Source: CAIVAT01 sp037128705 (GTDB lineage Bacteria > Bacteroidota > Bacteroidia > Bacteroidales > FEN-979). From it: a stretch of 48,918 bases of DNA. Below are positions 25,568 through 34,425 of this stretch, in pieces. A program made the position numbers and the translations under genes. Under the pieces are notes generated by a model. It saw nothing but the letters and a program-made list of their open reading frames with translations. It was not told the origin of the DNA and ran no database searches. The DNA lies in the NCBI GenBank assembly GCA_037128705.1, contig JBAXVX010000031.1:1-48918 (forward strand), given 5' to 3'. How positions within the stretch are numbered: position 1 is the first letter of the stretch; the number at the start of each line of letters is the position of its first letter.

Positions 25568-25970
25568 ATGAAAAAAGCATTTGGAATTTTCATTCTTCTG
25601 ATCTGCCTGCTGGCAGCAAAGGCGGTATTCGCACAATCTCCAACCCAGGTAATCCGTGGTACGGAGATCGACAAACAATCCCTGATCACATTACCGTGAG
25701 TGAACGTTGTCATCCTTGGTTCAAATCCCCCGAAGGGTGCATCCAGCGGAGACCTGACGGAAGTTTTAAATATCAGGAGTCACACCCGGCCGATATGCTC
25801 TGCAGGTCACCTACCTTGTATATAAATCAGTCATAATTCCAAGTATCGTGGTCACCGCCGGTAAAGAGTCGGTGCTGGATATCGGCCTTTTCACCGGCGC
25901 TCATCAGGTAGTCGAGCCTGCCCGGCGATTGCTGAAGGACCGGTCCCAAATTAAGGGATTATCCAGATAA
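25568..25970 (+). pseudogene. Decayed N-terminus of a SusC/TonB-dependent receptor
   Basis: An ATG at 25568 opens a signal peptide (MKKAFGIFILLICLLAAK ... FAQ) and then SPTQVIRGTEIDKQSLITLP, the start of the carboxypeptidase-regulatory-like domain of SusC-type receptors. It is cut by TGA at 25697 where the family has Gly. Reading on in frame gives VNVVILGSNPPKGASS. A first frameshift restores TDGSFK, and a second restores ISGVTPGRYALQVTYLVYKS and then IVVTAGKESVLDIGL. Homology stops near GAHQVVE, and the rest of the ~1000-residue receptor is gone. The frame closes at 25968-25970, just before the end of the MFS gene on the other strand. There are thus one nonsense codon, two frameshifts and a large 3' deletion. 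Confidence 0.8.
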
Positions 25971-25973
25971 AAC

Positions 25974-27161
25974 TCACAGGGGATTCTGTGTCAGGATCAT
26001 CACCCGCCGCCGGGCCAGGTAGTGTTTCAGGGTGAGCCGGAGAAATAGGGTCAACCCGGCGACAGAGGAGAGCGAGCAGAAAAGAAAGGCTGTTGAGATT
26101 GAATACCGCTGGGAGATAATACCAGCAAAGATCATCCCCAGTCCCATTCCAAGGTCCATGGCAATGAAGGCCGTTGAGTTGGCAGCCCCCCGGTGGTTTG
26201 GTTCGACAATGTTGTTGATCATGGTCTGAAAGGTTGGCCACACCACGCCACCTCCGAATCCCAGGATGATCGCAGAGAAATAAAAACCAAAGTCGTTTTT
26301 TACCAGGGCGAGGATCGGAAAACCTATGATCAGCAGCGAGAGGCAAAGGATGATGATCCTTCGCGGCCCGTTCCGGTCAACAGCCTTCCCGGCTGTAAAT
26401 CGCGAAGTGATGATCCCGAGGGCATAGATCAGGAAGAATCCGGAGGGGTTTTTAATGCCGATCTCCTCCCCGTAAAGGGCAATGAAGGAGAGCAGTCCGC
26501 CATAGGACAACGAGGTGATCAGCAGGTTCAGCGAGGGGATGAGCACATTGGTCTCCACCAGGTTCTTCCATTGGAAGGTGGATTCGGGGAGCCTGTGGAA
26601 CACCGGGTAATGAATGAAGGTGGACAGGATCATGCTTAGCATGCTGATGCCGAATCCCGAAAGGAACATGGCATCATAACCCCCGTACTCCAAAATAAAA
26701 GAGCCGACCAGGGGGCCCAGCGCCATGCCGGCGGTGGTCATCACCCCGAAATACCCGAACCCCTCCCCCCGTTTGTCAGCCGGAATGATATCTCCCGCAA
26801 TGGTTGAATTCGAAGTGGTGGTCAGTCCCCAGGTCAGGCCGTGCATAAAACGCACCACGATCATGAACCATACGGTGGCCGTGACAATATAAATGTTGAA
26901 GATGAGCCCGTAAACCAGAAGGGATGCGATGAAAATAGTCTTTCGTCCGAAATAATCGAGGCTGAACCCGCAAAAGGGCCTGACAAGGATGGAGGCGATG
27001 GCATAGCTTGAAAGAACCAATCCGACCATGGTGTGATTTGCCTTCAGCACGGAGGAGATATACAGGGGAAGCGTGGAGATCAGCGAATAGTAGGCTGAAC
27101 ACATCAGGAAATTAGAGAGGGTGAGCAGGGTGAAGTTCCGGTTCCAGAGTCGTGATTTCAT
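25974..27161 (-). CDS. Major facilitator superfamily transporter
   Basis: 395 aa with 12 predicted membrane spans. MFS motif A is seen after the second span as GFSLDYFGRKTIF. The helix 4-5 region holds RFMHGLTWGLTTTSNSTIAGDIIP followed by RGEGFGYFGVMTTAGMALGPLVGS, the pattern of the drug/sugar efflux-like (YfcJ/AraJ) branch. The second half has the weaker repeat AGKAVDRNGPRRI. The substrate is unknown. It stands alone, and its 3' end abuts the remains of the TonB receptor gene. Its start is 149 bases from the metallophosphoesterase start on the opposite strand. Confidence 0.88.
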   Translation of the reverse strand: MKSRLWNRNFTLLTLSNFLMCSAYYSLISTLPLYISSVLKANHTMVGLVLSSYAIASILVRPFCGFSLDYFGRKTIFIASLLVYGLIFNIYIVTATVWFMIVVRFMHGLTWGLTTTSNSTIAGDIIPADKRGEGFGYFGVMTTAGMALGPLVGSFILEYGGYDAMFLSGFGISMLSMILSTFIHYPVFHRLPESTFQWKNLVETNVLIPSLNLLITSLSYGGLLSFIALYGEEIGIKNPSGFFLIYALGIITSRFTAGKAVDRNGPRRIIILCLSLLIIGFPILALVKNDFGFYFSAIILGFGGGVVWPTFQTMINNIVEPNHRGAANSTAFIAMDLGMGLGMIFAGIISQRYSISTAFLFCSLSSVAGLTLFLRLTLKHYLARRRVMILTQNPL

Positions 27162-27310
27162 TGCCTTGCGAAATTAAGGAAAAACACCCAGCAGCGTTCA
27201 TGGTTCCTGCATCAATTTTACCTTTCCTGACCTGATTTATTTTGCGATTTATTTTGTACCTTTATCCTGCTGTAAGGATGAACCAAATCCATGTCACAGT
27301 CACCCGAACC

Positions 27311-28510
27311 ATGAAAAAGCTGATCTTTCTGTTTGTAATCCTGTGCATGAAAACCCCGGGCTCCTTCGCCCAATTCACCTTTGTGGATATGTCGGACCTG
27401 CACATATCGAACATCCCTTTCCAGAACAGCGATACCAACGCACAATACTTCCGCAGCGCCATCAGGGAATTTGCAGGCCTGAGCCCCAAACCCGCCTTTG
27501 TCGTGGTGAGCGGCGATGTTTCCAATGTGGGCAACGAGCCCCCCGACGGCATGTATCCCACCATGACCCGATACCTGTTCCCGCCTACCCTCACCAACCC
27601 TGGCATTGGTGACTATTTTATAGATTCGGCCCAAACGATACCCATCTATTTTACCCCCGGCAACCACGAATACTGGATCGCCTCTACAACGCCGCAGGTA
27701 TCAAACGATACCCTGAAATATTATACGGAATACATCACCCCCGACCGCGATTATGCAATCACTACCGATATTGCCGTGATGGTGGTGGTGCGCTCAGGAC
27801 ACAACGCCAGTCCCTCCGTTGTGCCCAACCCCGACGACATAGAGGGAAGCGGACTGTCGGACGATCAAATCACCTACCTGAGAGACATCCTGCTTTTGAA
27901 CAGCGCTAAAAGAAAGATCATTGTTTTCCATCATCCTGCGGTCAATGCCATCGGAACAAACTCCGACGGAACGCCCTTCACGGGCCATGTTTCCGATACG
28001 GCCGACAACTCCATCATCAGCAACAGGACCCGCTTCCTGAACATCTGTGACTCAAACCATGTAGACCTGGTACTGAACGGCCACGAACATCAGAATGTGG
28101 TGGCAAACAGGAAGGGCGACACCATCGGGGAGAACTGGCCCTATGGCACCCGCTATGTGCAGACAGCCGCCGGATTCAACCGTTCGTACCGCATCATCAC
28201 CGTCGCTCCCGACTTTGTTTCGGTGAGCAAGCCGAAACGAAGCAGCAGCACTATTTTTGGGGTGAATGAATTAAGCAATTCCCTTCACCTCTCTGTTTTC
28301 CCCAATCCCGTTGCCGGCAAACTGACCATCGATTGCAGTCAAAAAGCTACCTTTGATATTCTGACCATCGAAGGTCAATGGATAGCGACTGCCCATGCCA
28401 CCGGCATGACCACCACCCTGGATGTCGGTCACCTGCCGGGCGGGGTTTACCTTTTAAAAGCAATGACTGACCGGGGAATTGCGGTCAGAAAATTTATAAA
28501 ACAACCCTAA
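27311..28510 (+). CDS. Secreted calcineurin-like metallophosphoesterase with T9SS sorting domain
   Basis: The frame is open from a TTG at 27242, but the signal peptide begins at the ATG at 27311 (MKKLIFLFVILCMK ... SFAQ), so I start there (399 aa). The metal-binding motifs appear in order: DLHIS, GDVSN, GNHEYW, HHPAVN and GHEHQN, a complete calcineurin-type di-metal site. The C-terminal ~80 residues form a type A T9SS domain (LSVFPNPVAGKLTID ... LPGGVYLLKAMTDRG ... KFIKQP). It is probably a cell-surface or secreted phosphoesterase. It starts a three-gene run with the next two secreted proteins (gaps of 12 bases). Confidence 0.88.
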   Translation: MKKLIFLFVILCMKTPGSFAQFTFVDMSDLHISNIPFQNSDTNAQYFRSAIREFAGLSPKPAFVVVSGDVSNVGNEPPDGMYPTMTRYLFPPTLTNPGIGDYFIDSAQTIPIYFTPGNHEYWIASTTPQVSNDTLKYYTEYITPDRDYAITTDIAVMVVVRSGHNASPSVVPNPDDIEGSGLSDDQITYLRDILLLNSAKRKIIVFHHPAVNAIGTNSDGTPFTGHVSDTADNSIISNRTRFLNICDSNHVDLVLNGHEHQNVVANRKGDTIGENWPYGTRYVQTAAGFNRSYRIITVAPDFVSVSKPKRSSSTIFGVNELSNSLHLSVFPNPVAGKLTIDCSQKATFDILTIEGQWIATAHATGMTTTLDVGHLPGGVYLLKAMTDRGIAVRKFIKQP

Positions 28511-28522
28511 ACCCAGATTGTC

Positions 28523-29161
28523 ATGAAAAAAACGAGTCTCCTTCTTCTCCTCTTTTTCCTGATTTTACAGGGATACCCCCAGGAGAATACAATTCAAAAC
28601 CTCCCGGCAGCCGTGTCCGGTTCGCTCACGGAGTGGCTGGAAAAAATTCCGGCCGGCAGGGAAGTGCAGTATGGATTCCAGAACCGCAGCGACTTTTCCC
28701 GGGCCAGCCTGGGCGTTCCGGTGCAGGTGTTTACGCTGGAGGATGCCTTCTTTACGCAACCCGGCGCCACTCCTTCCCTGAAAAGCACCGGAGAATGGCG
28801 GATCCCGGTTGTGGTCGACCATCAGAACTGCGCCCTGGTCACCGTGGTGAAAATCAATGGCGAATGGAAAATCGTGGATCTCGGCGCCCATGTTCTGGCG
28901 CAGGAACTGGCCACCATACGGGAGCGGTTCACCCCGGAACAACTCGCAGTGATCAAACTCTTCAGGGTATACCCCCTTCAATCCGATTTCCTCTTTTATG
29001 CCGATCCCCAGGCCGCTCCCGGCCAGGTTGAACTCCTTCCTCTCCATTCGGCCACCCTCAACATCGACCGGCTGAATGAAACCCCCGTCAAAACCCGGAA
29101 CCTGGACGAGGTGTCCGGGATGATCCGTGAAACGCTTTCCGCAAATAATCAAAACCGGTAA
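28523..29161 (+). CDS. Small secreted protein of unknown function next to a cysteine peptidase
   Basis: 212 aa with a signal peptide ending GYPQE (1-21). The mature protein has mixed strands and helices, including KIPAGREVQYGF, EWRIPVVVDHQNCALVTVVKI and NGEWKIVDLGAHVLAQEL. No family is recognised. It lacks a T9SS tail, so it should remain in the periplasm. It ends 12 bases before the gene for a papain-like peptidase. Secreted cysteine peptidases often have a dedicated inhibitor or chaperone encoded beside them, which is one possible role here. Confidence 0.65.
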   Translation: MKKTSLLLLLFFLILQGYPQENTIQNLPAAVSGSLTEWLEKIPAGREVQYGFQNRSDFSRASLGVPVQVFTLEDAFFTQPGATPSLKSTGEWRIPVVVDHQNCALVTVVKINGEWKIVDLGAHVLAQELATIRERFTPEQLAVIKLFRVYPLQSDFLFYADPQAAPGQVELLPLHSATLNIDRLNETPVKTRNLDEVSGMIRETLSANNQNR

Positions 29162-29173
29162 AAAACTTCAGCC

Positions 29174-30286
29174 ATGAACGGAAAAATAAAAATGGTTGCA
29201 GTGATCCTTCTCTGCACCCTTGCCTTCACCCCGAAGGCCCAGGTTCTGAATGTCACGGAACTCACCCAGGAACAAAACCAATGGTGCTGGGCGGGCGTAA
29301 GCGCCTGCGCATTGGATTATTACGGGACCCCCACCGAACAATGCGTCATTGCAGAATATACGCGCACCGTGGCCACCTGGCACGATTTCGGACCGGTGAA
29401 CTGCTGTACCAGTGCAACGCAGGGTTGCAATTACTGGAATTACAACTGGGGATATGCCGGCAGCATCCAGGATATCCTGGTTCATTTTGCTTCGATCACG
29501 AACAACGGTGTTGGCAGCCCACTGAGCATGGCCGTCATCACCAGCGAGGTGACCCACAACCGTCCCTTCATTATCCGCTGGGGATGGACCGCGGGTGGGG
29601 GACATTTCCTGGTCGGGCACGGACTGACCGGCGATATGCTCTACTACATGAATCCCTGGTACGGCGAGGGACTTAAGATCTCCAGCTATGCGTGGGTTGT
29701 AAGCGCCCCTGACCATACCTGGACCCATACCAACCAGCTGGTGACCTCCTCACCCCGGCCCTACCCGGCACAGCCTGTTACCGGTCCGCAATCACTGGTA
29801 AAAAACCAGGTTGATGTACCCTATACCACCCCGGCCATCACCAACGCCACCACCTACCTGTGGGAGGTGACCCCGGCTGAAGCAGGCACCATCAACTCAA
29901 CTTCAAGCGAGGCCCTGCTGAACCTGACTCCTGAATTTCTCGGCACCTTCAGCATCACAGTCAAAGGGATCAACAGCATCGGCGAGGGAAGTACGTCTGA
30001 TCCCCTGTCTGTTACGGTAAGTCCGGCGGTCGGGATCACCGATCCTGCCTGGGTCAGCCGCCTGTCGGTCTTTCCAAACCCCAGCGCCGGGAAAATCTCC
30101 TTCGGACCCATGCCAGCCACCCCGCCGGTATTCATCCAATTGACGGACCTCACCGGGGTGGAACGATTCAGCCAGCCCCTCCCTTTGTCGGGTGAGCTGG
30201 ATCTCGCGGCACTGCCCAAAGGAATGTACCTGCTCAAACTCCGGTCGGGCGATTATTCAAAGACCACCAAGCTGATCCTGCAGTAG
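29174..30286 (+). CDS. Secreted papain-like cysteine peptidase (C70/C39-like) with T9SS sorting domain
   Basis: 370 aa with a signal peptide ending PKAQ (1-23). The catalytic domain (about 26-185) shows the papain pattern: an oxyanion Gln and the nucleophile Cys38 in QNQWCWAGVSA, His144 in GGGHFLVGHG, and Asn160 in YYMNPWYGEG. Several further Cys (57, 77, 78, 85) could form disulfides. The order resembles the staphopain/AvrRpt2-like C70 group. A PKD/Ig-like domain follows (about 200-285, PYTTPAITNATTYLWEV). The tail is a T9SS domain, LSVFPNPSAGKISF ... LPKGMYLLKLRSGD. There is no obvious propeptide. The neighbouring 28523 gene may serve as partner. Confidence 0.85.
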   Translation: MNGKIKMVAVILLCTLAFTPKAQVLNVTELTQEQNQWCWAGVSACALDYYGTPTEQCVIAEYTRTVATWHDFGPVNCCTSATQGCNYWNYNWGYAGSIQDILVHFASITNNGVGSPLSMAVITSEVTHNRPFIIRWGWTAGGGHFLVGHGLTGDMLYYMNPWYGEGLKISSYAWVVSAPDHTWTHTNQLVTSSPRPYPAQPVTGPQSLVKNQVDVPYTTPAITNATTYLWEVTPAEAGTINSTSSEALLNLTPEFLGTFSITVKGINSIGEGSTSDPLSVTVSPAVGITDPAWVSRLSVFPNPSAGKISFGPMPATPPVFIQLTDLTGVERFSQPLPLSGELDLAALPKGMYLLKLRSGDYSKTTKLILQ

Positions 30287-30358
30287 TGGTTTTTTGAATG
30301 GATGGTTGGTTTTGGATAATCGAAAATAATGGTTTACAGCCCAGGATAACCGACAGAT

Positions 30359-30655
30359 TTATTCATTCAATCGCATTTTCTGACAACATGCAAGCAGCAG
30401 ACCCATCCGGTCATGTTTATCTATTTTCCAGTTCTTCGATGCAATATCCAACAACCATCCTTCAGGAATCAAACCTTCAAAAAATGGAAACAGCCGCTTG
30501 TCCGTATAGGGTTTGTCGGTAACTGGCATCGTAAATGTGATGAAGGCTGCCGGATGCTCTTTCACAAAGTTCTTATCATATTGAAAAACAAATTCACCAT
30601 CATCCGTTTCGGCGATACAATGTCTGAACGCGAAGAAATCATAATAGATCCTAAC
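30359..30655 (-). pseudogene. HipA N-terminal-domain remnant
   Basis: The minus strand encodes ETDDGEFVFQYDKNFV, then FPFFEGLIPEGWLLDIAS and KIDKHDRMGLLLACCQ, the signature of the small HipA N-terminal-domain protein of split Bacteroidetes HipA systems. The frame breaks off as KMRLNE and stop at 30359, where the family continues with a DCIGAV-type motif. At the 5' side the sequence loses similarity around 30610-30655, with no good start codon, and runs into a plus-strand fragment of another gene. No HipA kinase domain or HipB gene is present. It is a relic. Confidence 0.72.
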
Positions 30656-30735
30656 ATACTTACTATGCTTACCGAAATGGAAGCAGTGTTCAATCAATTC
30701 GGCATTGATTTTTATTTGGCTGGTGCTCTCCCACA
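30620..30735 (+). pseudogene. Fragment resembling the start of an AbiEii-type nucleotidyltransferase toxin
   Basis: From the ATG at 30620 the plus strand reads MSEREEIIIDPNILTMLTE, then FNQFGIDFYLAGAL. This resembles the N-terminus of nucleotidyltransferases of the AbiEii type, where the (I/V)DFYLVGA strand leads to the catalytic region. Similarity ends at 30735, before any catalytic Asp. The fragment overlaps the 5' edge of the HipA-N relic on the other strand. It is short, so the assignment is tentative. Confidence 0.42.
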
Positions 30736-30766
30736 TTCTGGCTTGGTCTTCAATATGATTATGACA

Positions 30767-30798
30767 TTTGGTTTTGCACCAAATATTTGCTAACTTTG
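30767..30798 (+). promoter_or_regulatory. Bacteroidetes-type promoter of the toxin-antitoxin module
   Basis: TTTG (30767-30770), a 20-base spacer and TAACTTTG (30791-30798) match the Bacteroidetes promoter consensus at every position. The ATG of the antitoxin-like gene follows 17 bases later, which also argues against the longer frame that opens at 30768. Confidence 0.7.
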
Positions 30799-30815
30799 TA
30801 TTAAACATTTTGAAA

Positions 30816-31058
30816 ATGACAACATTAGAATTGAAACATAATTTCCATCAGCTTATTGATAGTATTGAAAATGAGAACCTTCTTGAGAAGTTTTATGAAT
30901 TAATGCTTCGAAAAAAATCTTCCAAAGATGGTGTTCTTTGGAGTAAACTATCCAAAGAGGAAATTGATGAACTTCTCGCATCCAATGAGGAAGTTGAAAT
31001 TCCAGAAAATCAAATTTCTCACGAAGAAATGAGAAAAAAATACGCTAAATGGCTTTAA
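30816..31058 (+). CDS. Antitoxin-like protein of a RelE/ParE module
   Basis: 80 aa starting at the ATG at 30816, directly after the promoter; the frame is open from 30768, but that start lies inside the promoter. The N-terminal helices (LELKHNFHQLIDSIENENLLEKFYELM) and the acidic linker (ELLASNEEVEIPENQ) ending in EEMRKKYAKWL are typical of small Bacteroidetes antitoxin-type proteins encoded before RelE/ParE toxins. The C-terminal tail probably wraps the toxin. It overlaps the toxin gene by 10 bases. No DNA-binding domain was recognised. Confidence 0.8.
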   Translation: MTTLELKHNFHQLIDSIENENLLEKFYELMLRKKSSKDGVLWSKLSKEEIDELLASNEEVEIPENQISHEEMRKKYAKWL

Positions 31059-31345
31059 CTATTGTTTGGTCGAGAAGAGCTTCTCTCAAATTTGATCAAA
31101 TTATTTCCTACTTAATCGCTGAATGGGGAGAAAAGTCTGCGAAAGACTTCTTTAGTAAGGTTTTTGAATTCCTGGCAACGCTCTCGGAATTTCCAGAAAT
31201 TGGGTCTCTTGAAAATAAAGAAAAGAATATCAGGGGGTTTACCATTGTAAAACAGGTGACCATCTTCTATCGCATTGCAAATGATAAAATTCTAATTCTA
31301 CTATTCTATAACAATAGGCAGAACCCGAGAAAGAAAAAGCTATAA
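31049..31345 (+). CDS. RelE/ParE-family toxin
   Basis: 98 aa with the RelE/ParE fold order: an initial strand LTIVWSRRAS, two helices (LKFDQIISYLIAEWGEKSAKDFFSKVFEFLATL), FPEIGS, then the strands GFTIVKQVTIFYRIANDKILILLFYNNRQNP with the ParE-like closing Asn-Arg-Gln-Asn-Pro. Such proteins inhibit translation or gyrase. It is complete and translationally coupled to the antitoxin by a 10-base overlap. RelE and ParE activity cannot be told apart here. Confidence 0.85.
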   Translation: MALTIVWSRRASLKFDQIISYLIAEWGEKSAKDFFSKVFEFLATLSEFPEIGSLENKEKNIRGFTIVKQVTIFYRIANDKILILLFYNNRQNPRKKKL

Positions 31346-31589
31346 CACTGCTTGGAAAAGCCGGACATATTCGCCATGCTCGGCCGAAGTAAACCTCCAA
31401 TTACAGAGCATTGATTTTTAGCCGGTTGAAGCGATCAATCAAAACCTGTGAAACGTGGTCAAATGGTCCGTTTTTTCCGCCACTGAACTTAATCTGAACT
31501 TAATTTCTCACCTTTGCATCAGAGATGCGGGAGGGATTTATCTCATCATGGTCCTCAAACATCTCGAACAATCATTCATTGATGGCGCC

Positions 31590-33512
31590 ATGAAATATAC
31601 CGGGCTTTTTGTTATTCTTGTGATTGGGGTATGGATGATTACTGGTTGCAGAGAAAACGCTTCAACTCCTGCTGCTTCATCCTACCAGGTGAAGGATAAA
31701 ACACGGATGGATTCTATTATCGTACTTGACTCCATGGTGAATGCAACAAAAACATCGAATAATATCCAGGCGCTGGCATATTCAAAGATGGCCATGAAAA
31801 TAGCGCTGAAATTGAATTCGGAAGAGGCCCTTGCCAGGGCTTGTATCATCCAGGGTATTGCATACAACAACCATAATAATGATTCAAGTTTCGGCTTTTA
31901 CTCAGCAGCCTTGAAAATTGCGACCAGGAATAATTTCGGAGCGCTTAAACCAGGAATTTTTTTCTACCTGGCAATGATTTACCGGGCAGCCTCTGACTCA
32001 AAGATGGCTGTGGTTTTTCTCGATTCCTCCATTTTTTATGCAAAAAAGTTTCAAGATTACCAAATCCTATCGTATGCCTGCAATGAAATGGGAAATCTGA
32101 AATTCGATTTAGAGGATACCCTGGATGCCAGAATTTGGTACGATTCCGCCTACGAGATAGGAAAAAAGGCATTACCCGGTCAGATGGGCATTGCGTTGGC
32201 AAGCTTATCAAGATTTGAGAAAAACAATGCGAAGGCTGAAGAAATGCAAAAAATGGCAATTGCACACTTGCAAAAACAACCCGGCAATGAAGAAGCGATC
32301 GCGATCATATTGATCAATCTCGCGTTAAGAAGCCAAAATCCGGATACAGCCATCTTGTATTTTCAAACTGCAATTAAAATTGCTCATGACGGAAATTCGA
32401 CAGCGGCCGAGATTGCCGGATATAATAATCTGGCATACAGTTTTTTGGATAAAAAGGATTTCGTGAATGCCGAACGGTGTCTGATAGATAATGCCATTCC
32501 TCTGGCTGAAAAAACAAAAAATTATGACTGGCTTGCAACAACATATGATTCCTATGCTGATGTGCTCGAAGCTGAGAATAAGACAGGGGCGGCATTGAAA
32601 TATGAACGAAAAGCGCTGAAAACAAGGATCATGGCCGACAAAAATCAGGCAGGCAATCAGGTGCGGCTGCTCGCGGCCCTGCTGGATGTCAGGAACAAGG
32701 AATTAAGAATCCAGACAAACGAGAAAGAACTTCAGAAAAAGGAGTATAAAATTCAACTGATCCTCTTTTGGTTTTCATTATCCTTCCTGATATTGCTGGT
32801 AATCATTTTACTTGTCATCTGGAGGTTGCAACGCACCAAAATTAAATTTCAGACCAATCTTCTTGTTACAGCAAAAAAACTTATTGAACTGGAAGAGAAT
32901 TTGAAAGGCAGGGTTGCGATGGAACTACACGATCTGACCTCTCCCTTTTATTTTACCATGTTACAACAAATTGAAAATGCACATATTCATGATTCCCAAA
33001 TCAAACAGGACCTGCAGACAAATGTATCCGGAATGGCCTCGAAGATCCGGAGCATATCTCATCGCATGAACAGTGATTTCATCGGCCAGCTTACCCTACG
33101 TGAACTTGTTGAAGGATTATGTGAGGATTTGCGCGGAACTACAACGGTTCCCATTCATTGCACGATCGCACATGATGATTTCAACCTGTCAAAAGAGGTA
33201 AAAATTCATGTTTACAGGATCGTTCAGGAGTTACTCACGAATGCGATAAAATATGTAACGGCGGGTGAAGTTAAGCTCAGTCTCTCTGAAGAGGTCGGAA
33301 TGGTATTCATCCTGTATCAGGATACTGGTCCCGGATTTGATGTGCAGGCTGTCGCCAGCAAGAGTCTGGGATTGATGAATATATTTGAACGAGCGAAAAT
33401 CATCCAGGGTAAAGCCGTTTTGAATTCCAACCCCGGAAATGGGACACAATGGAATATAACCATACCGAACAAAAGAGAGAGTAAGGGTTTTATCGAAAAA
33501 ACAACGCCATGA
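31590..33512 (+). CDS. TPR-containing sensor histidine kinase (HisKA_3 / NarX-like)
   Basis: The frame opens at a GTG at 31455, but a lipoprotein-like signal (MKYTGLFVILVIGVWMITGC, Cys20) starts at 31590, which I choose; an ATG at 31548 is the alternative. TPR-like helices fill residues ~45-350. One membrane span (IQLILFWFSLSFLILLVIILL, about 390-412) follows. The kinase core has the H-box MELHDLTSP with His447, an N-box in QELLTNAIKYV, and G boxes DTGPGFD and SLGLMNIFERAK. It overlaps the response regulator gene by four bases (ATGA), so they form a cognate pair. The sensor side is periplasmic and the ligand unknown. Confidence 0.88.
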   Translation: MKYTGLFVILVIGVWMITGCRENASTPAASSYQVKDKTRMDSIIVLDSMVNATKTSNNIQALAYSKMAMKIALKLNSEEALARACIIQGIAYNNHNNDSSFGFYSAALKIATRNNFGALKPGIFFYLAMIYRAASDSKMAVVFLDSSIFYAKKFQDYQILSYACNEMGNLKFDLEDTLDARIWYDSAYEIGKKALPGQMGIALASLSRFEKNNAKAEEMQKMAIAHLQKQPGNEEAIAIILINLALRSQNPDTAILYFQTAIKIAHDGNSTAAEIAGYNNLAYSFLDKKDFVNAERCLIDNAIPLAEKTKNYDWLATTYDSYADVLEAENKTGAALKYERKALKTRIMADKNQAGNQVRLLAALLDVRNKELRIQTNEKELQKKEYKIQLILFWFSLSFLILLVIILLVIWRLQRTKIKFQTNLLVTAKKLIELEENLKGRVAMELHDLTSPFYFTMLQQIENAHIHDSQIKQDLQTNVSGMASKIRSISHRMNSDFIGQLTLRELVEGLCEDLRGTTTVPIHCTIAHDDFNLSKEVKIHVYRIVQELLTNAIKYVTAGEVKLSLSEEVGMVFILYQDTGPGFDVQAVASKSLGLMNIFERAKIIQGKAVLNSNPGNGTQWNITIPNKRESKGFIEKTTP

Positions 33513-34141
33513 TCAGATTGTTTATCATTGAAGATCATCTCACGCTGATATTATCCGGTTTACGGTTTTTATTCAGGCCGGAACGTGACGGGATTTCGAT
33601 AACAGGTTTTGCGGTCACCGTGGAAGAAGCCATTTTAAAAGCAGACCCGGAGCAGGTTGATTTGTTTATACTTGATCTCTATATTCCGGGACATCAACCC
33701 ATTGATAACATCCGTAAATTGAAAACGCATTTTCCGGGTAAACCTGTTGCAATTTATACTTCCGAATCCTCATCATCCTGGAAGAAAAAAATGATGGAAG
33801 AAGGGGCCCTTACCTATATAACCAAGGATTCAAGTCGGGACGAACTTAAAACGGCCATTCAAAAGGCAGCCAAAGGCGAGTTGTTTTATTTTTTCCCCTT
33901 GGTGCCGACAGAACAAAAAAAGACGGGCAGTGAGCAATCCCCGGTACCATATGAATTATCGCCGGTAAAGAACAACATTGTGAAATTGTTGTCAGAAGGG
34001 CATTCCCATTCCGAAATTTCAGATCGTACGGGGATCAGCAGGTCACTGATTGAAAAAATCTTAAAAAACCTCAGGACTTCGTTCAAAGTAAAAAACAACC
34101 TTGAACTTATCAAATGTCTTCTCCAAAATGGTTCAATTTAA
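33509..34141 (+). CDS. LuxR/NarL-type response regulator
   Basis: 210 aa. The receiver domain (1-120) has its acidic residues in IIEDH, phospho-acceptor Asp56 in LFILDLYIPG and Lys106 in YITKDSS. After a linker, a LuxR-type helix-turn-helix lies at about 150-208 (VKLLSEGHSHSEIS, GISRSLIEKILKNLRTSFKVKNNLELIKCLL). The start overlaps the stop of the TPR kinase gene. The targets may include the secreted-protein genes downstream, but this cannot be read from sequence. Confidence 0.9.
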   Translation: MIRLFIIEDHLTLILSGLRFLFRPERDGISITGFAVTVEEAILKADPEQVDLFILDLYIPGHQPIDNIRKLKTHFPGKPVAIYTSESSSSWKKKMMEEGALTYITKDSSRDELKTAIQKAAKGELFYFFPLVPTEQKKTGSEQSPVPYELSPVKNNIVKLLSEGHSHSEISDRTGISRSLIEKILKNLRTSFKVKNNLELIKCLLQNGSI

Positions 34142-34225
34142 CATCATTTTTCCTGTATAGTCCTTTCCTTTCTGGACTTCTTTGTCATCATTGATCCCGC
34201 CAATTCCTCCCTGTTAATGAATCAG

Positions 34226-34267
34226 GGTGACCATTTCGGTCACCGGTTTGGTCACCGGCGCTTTTTT
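34226..34267 (+). repeat. Repeated GGTGACC/GGTCACC inverted-repeat cluster followed by a T-run
   Basis: GGTGACC (34226-34232) pairs perfectly with GGTCACC (34238-34244) over a 5-base loop. GGTCACC recurs at 34250-34256, and TTTTTT follows at 34262-34267. It may terminate the kinase/regulator operon that ends at 34141. The arrangement of a preceding AATCAGG and repeated GGTCACC units also resembles the multi-repeat ends of IS21-type elements, so it may be an IS remnant. Apart from this, 34142-34425 holds no gene. Confidence 0.5.
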
Positions 34268-34425
34268 GCATCTCTCTGTGGTTGAGTGATTTTCTTCAAA
34301 TCACATGGATCTCTGTTGCACAAAAGTGTAGTGTTTTGGTGTACAAACGACACCATGCATACAAGTTTATCCTGCCTATTTTTAGCACGATAACTTCATG
34401 TTGAATTGTTTCTAAAAATACAAGT

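Noticed and set aside
25391..25699. 102-codon frame reading through the operon terminator
   Set aside because: Only the part from the ATG at 25568 is protein-like (signal peptide plus TonB-receptor start); the rest crosses the hairpin terminator.
30413..30793. 126-codon plus-strand frame taken as one gene
   Set aside because: Its first half is antisense to the clear HipA-N relic; only 30620-30735 resembles a protein family, and its end overlaps the TA promoter.
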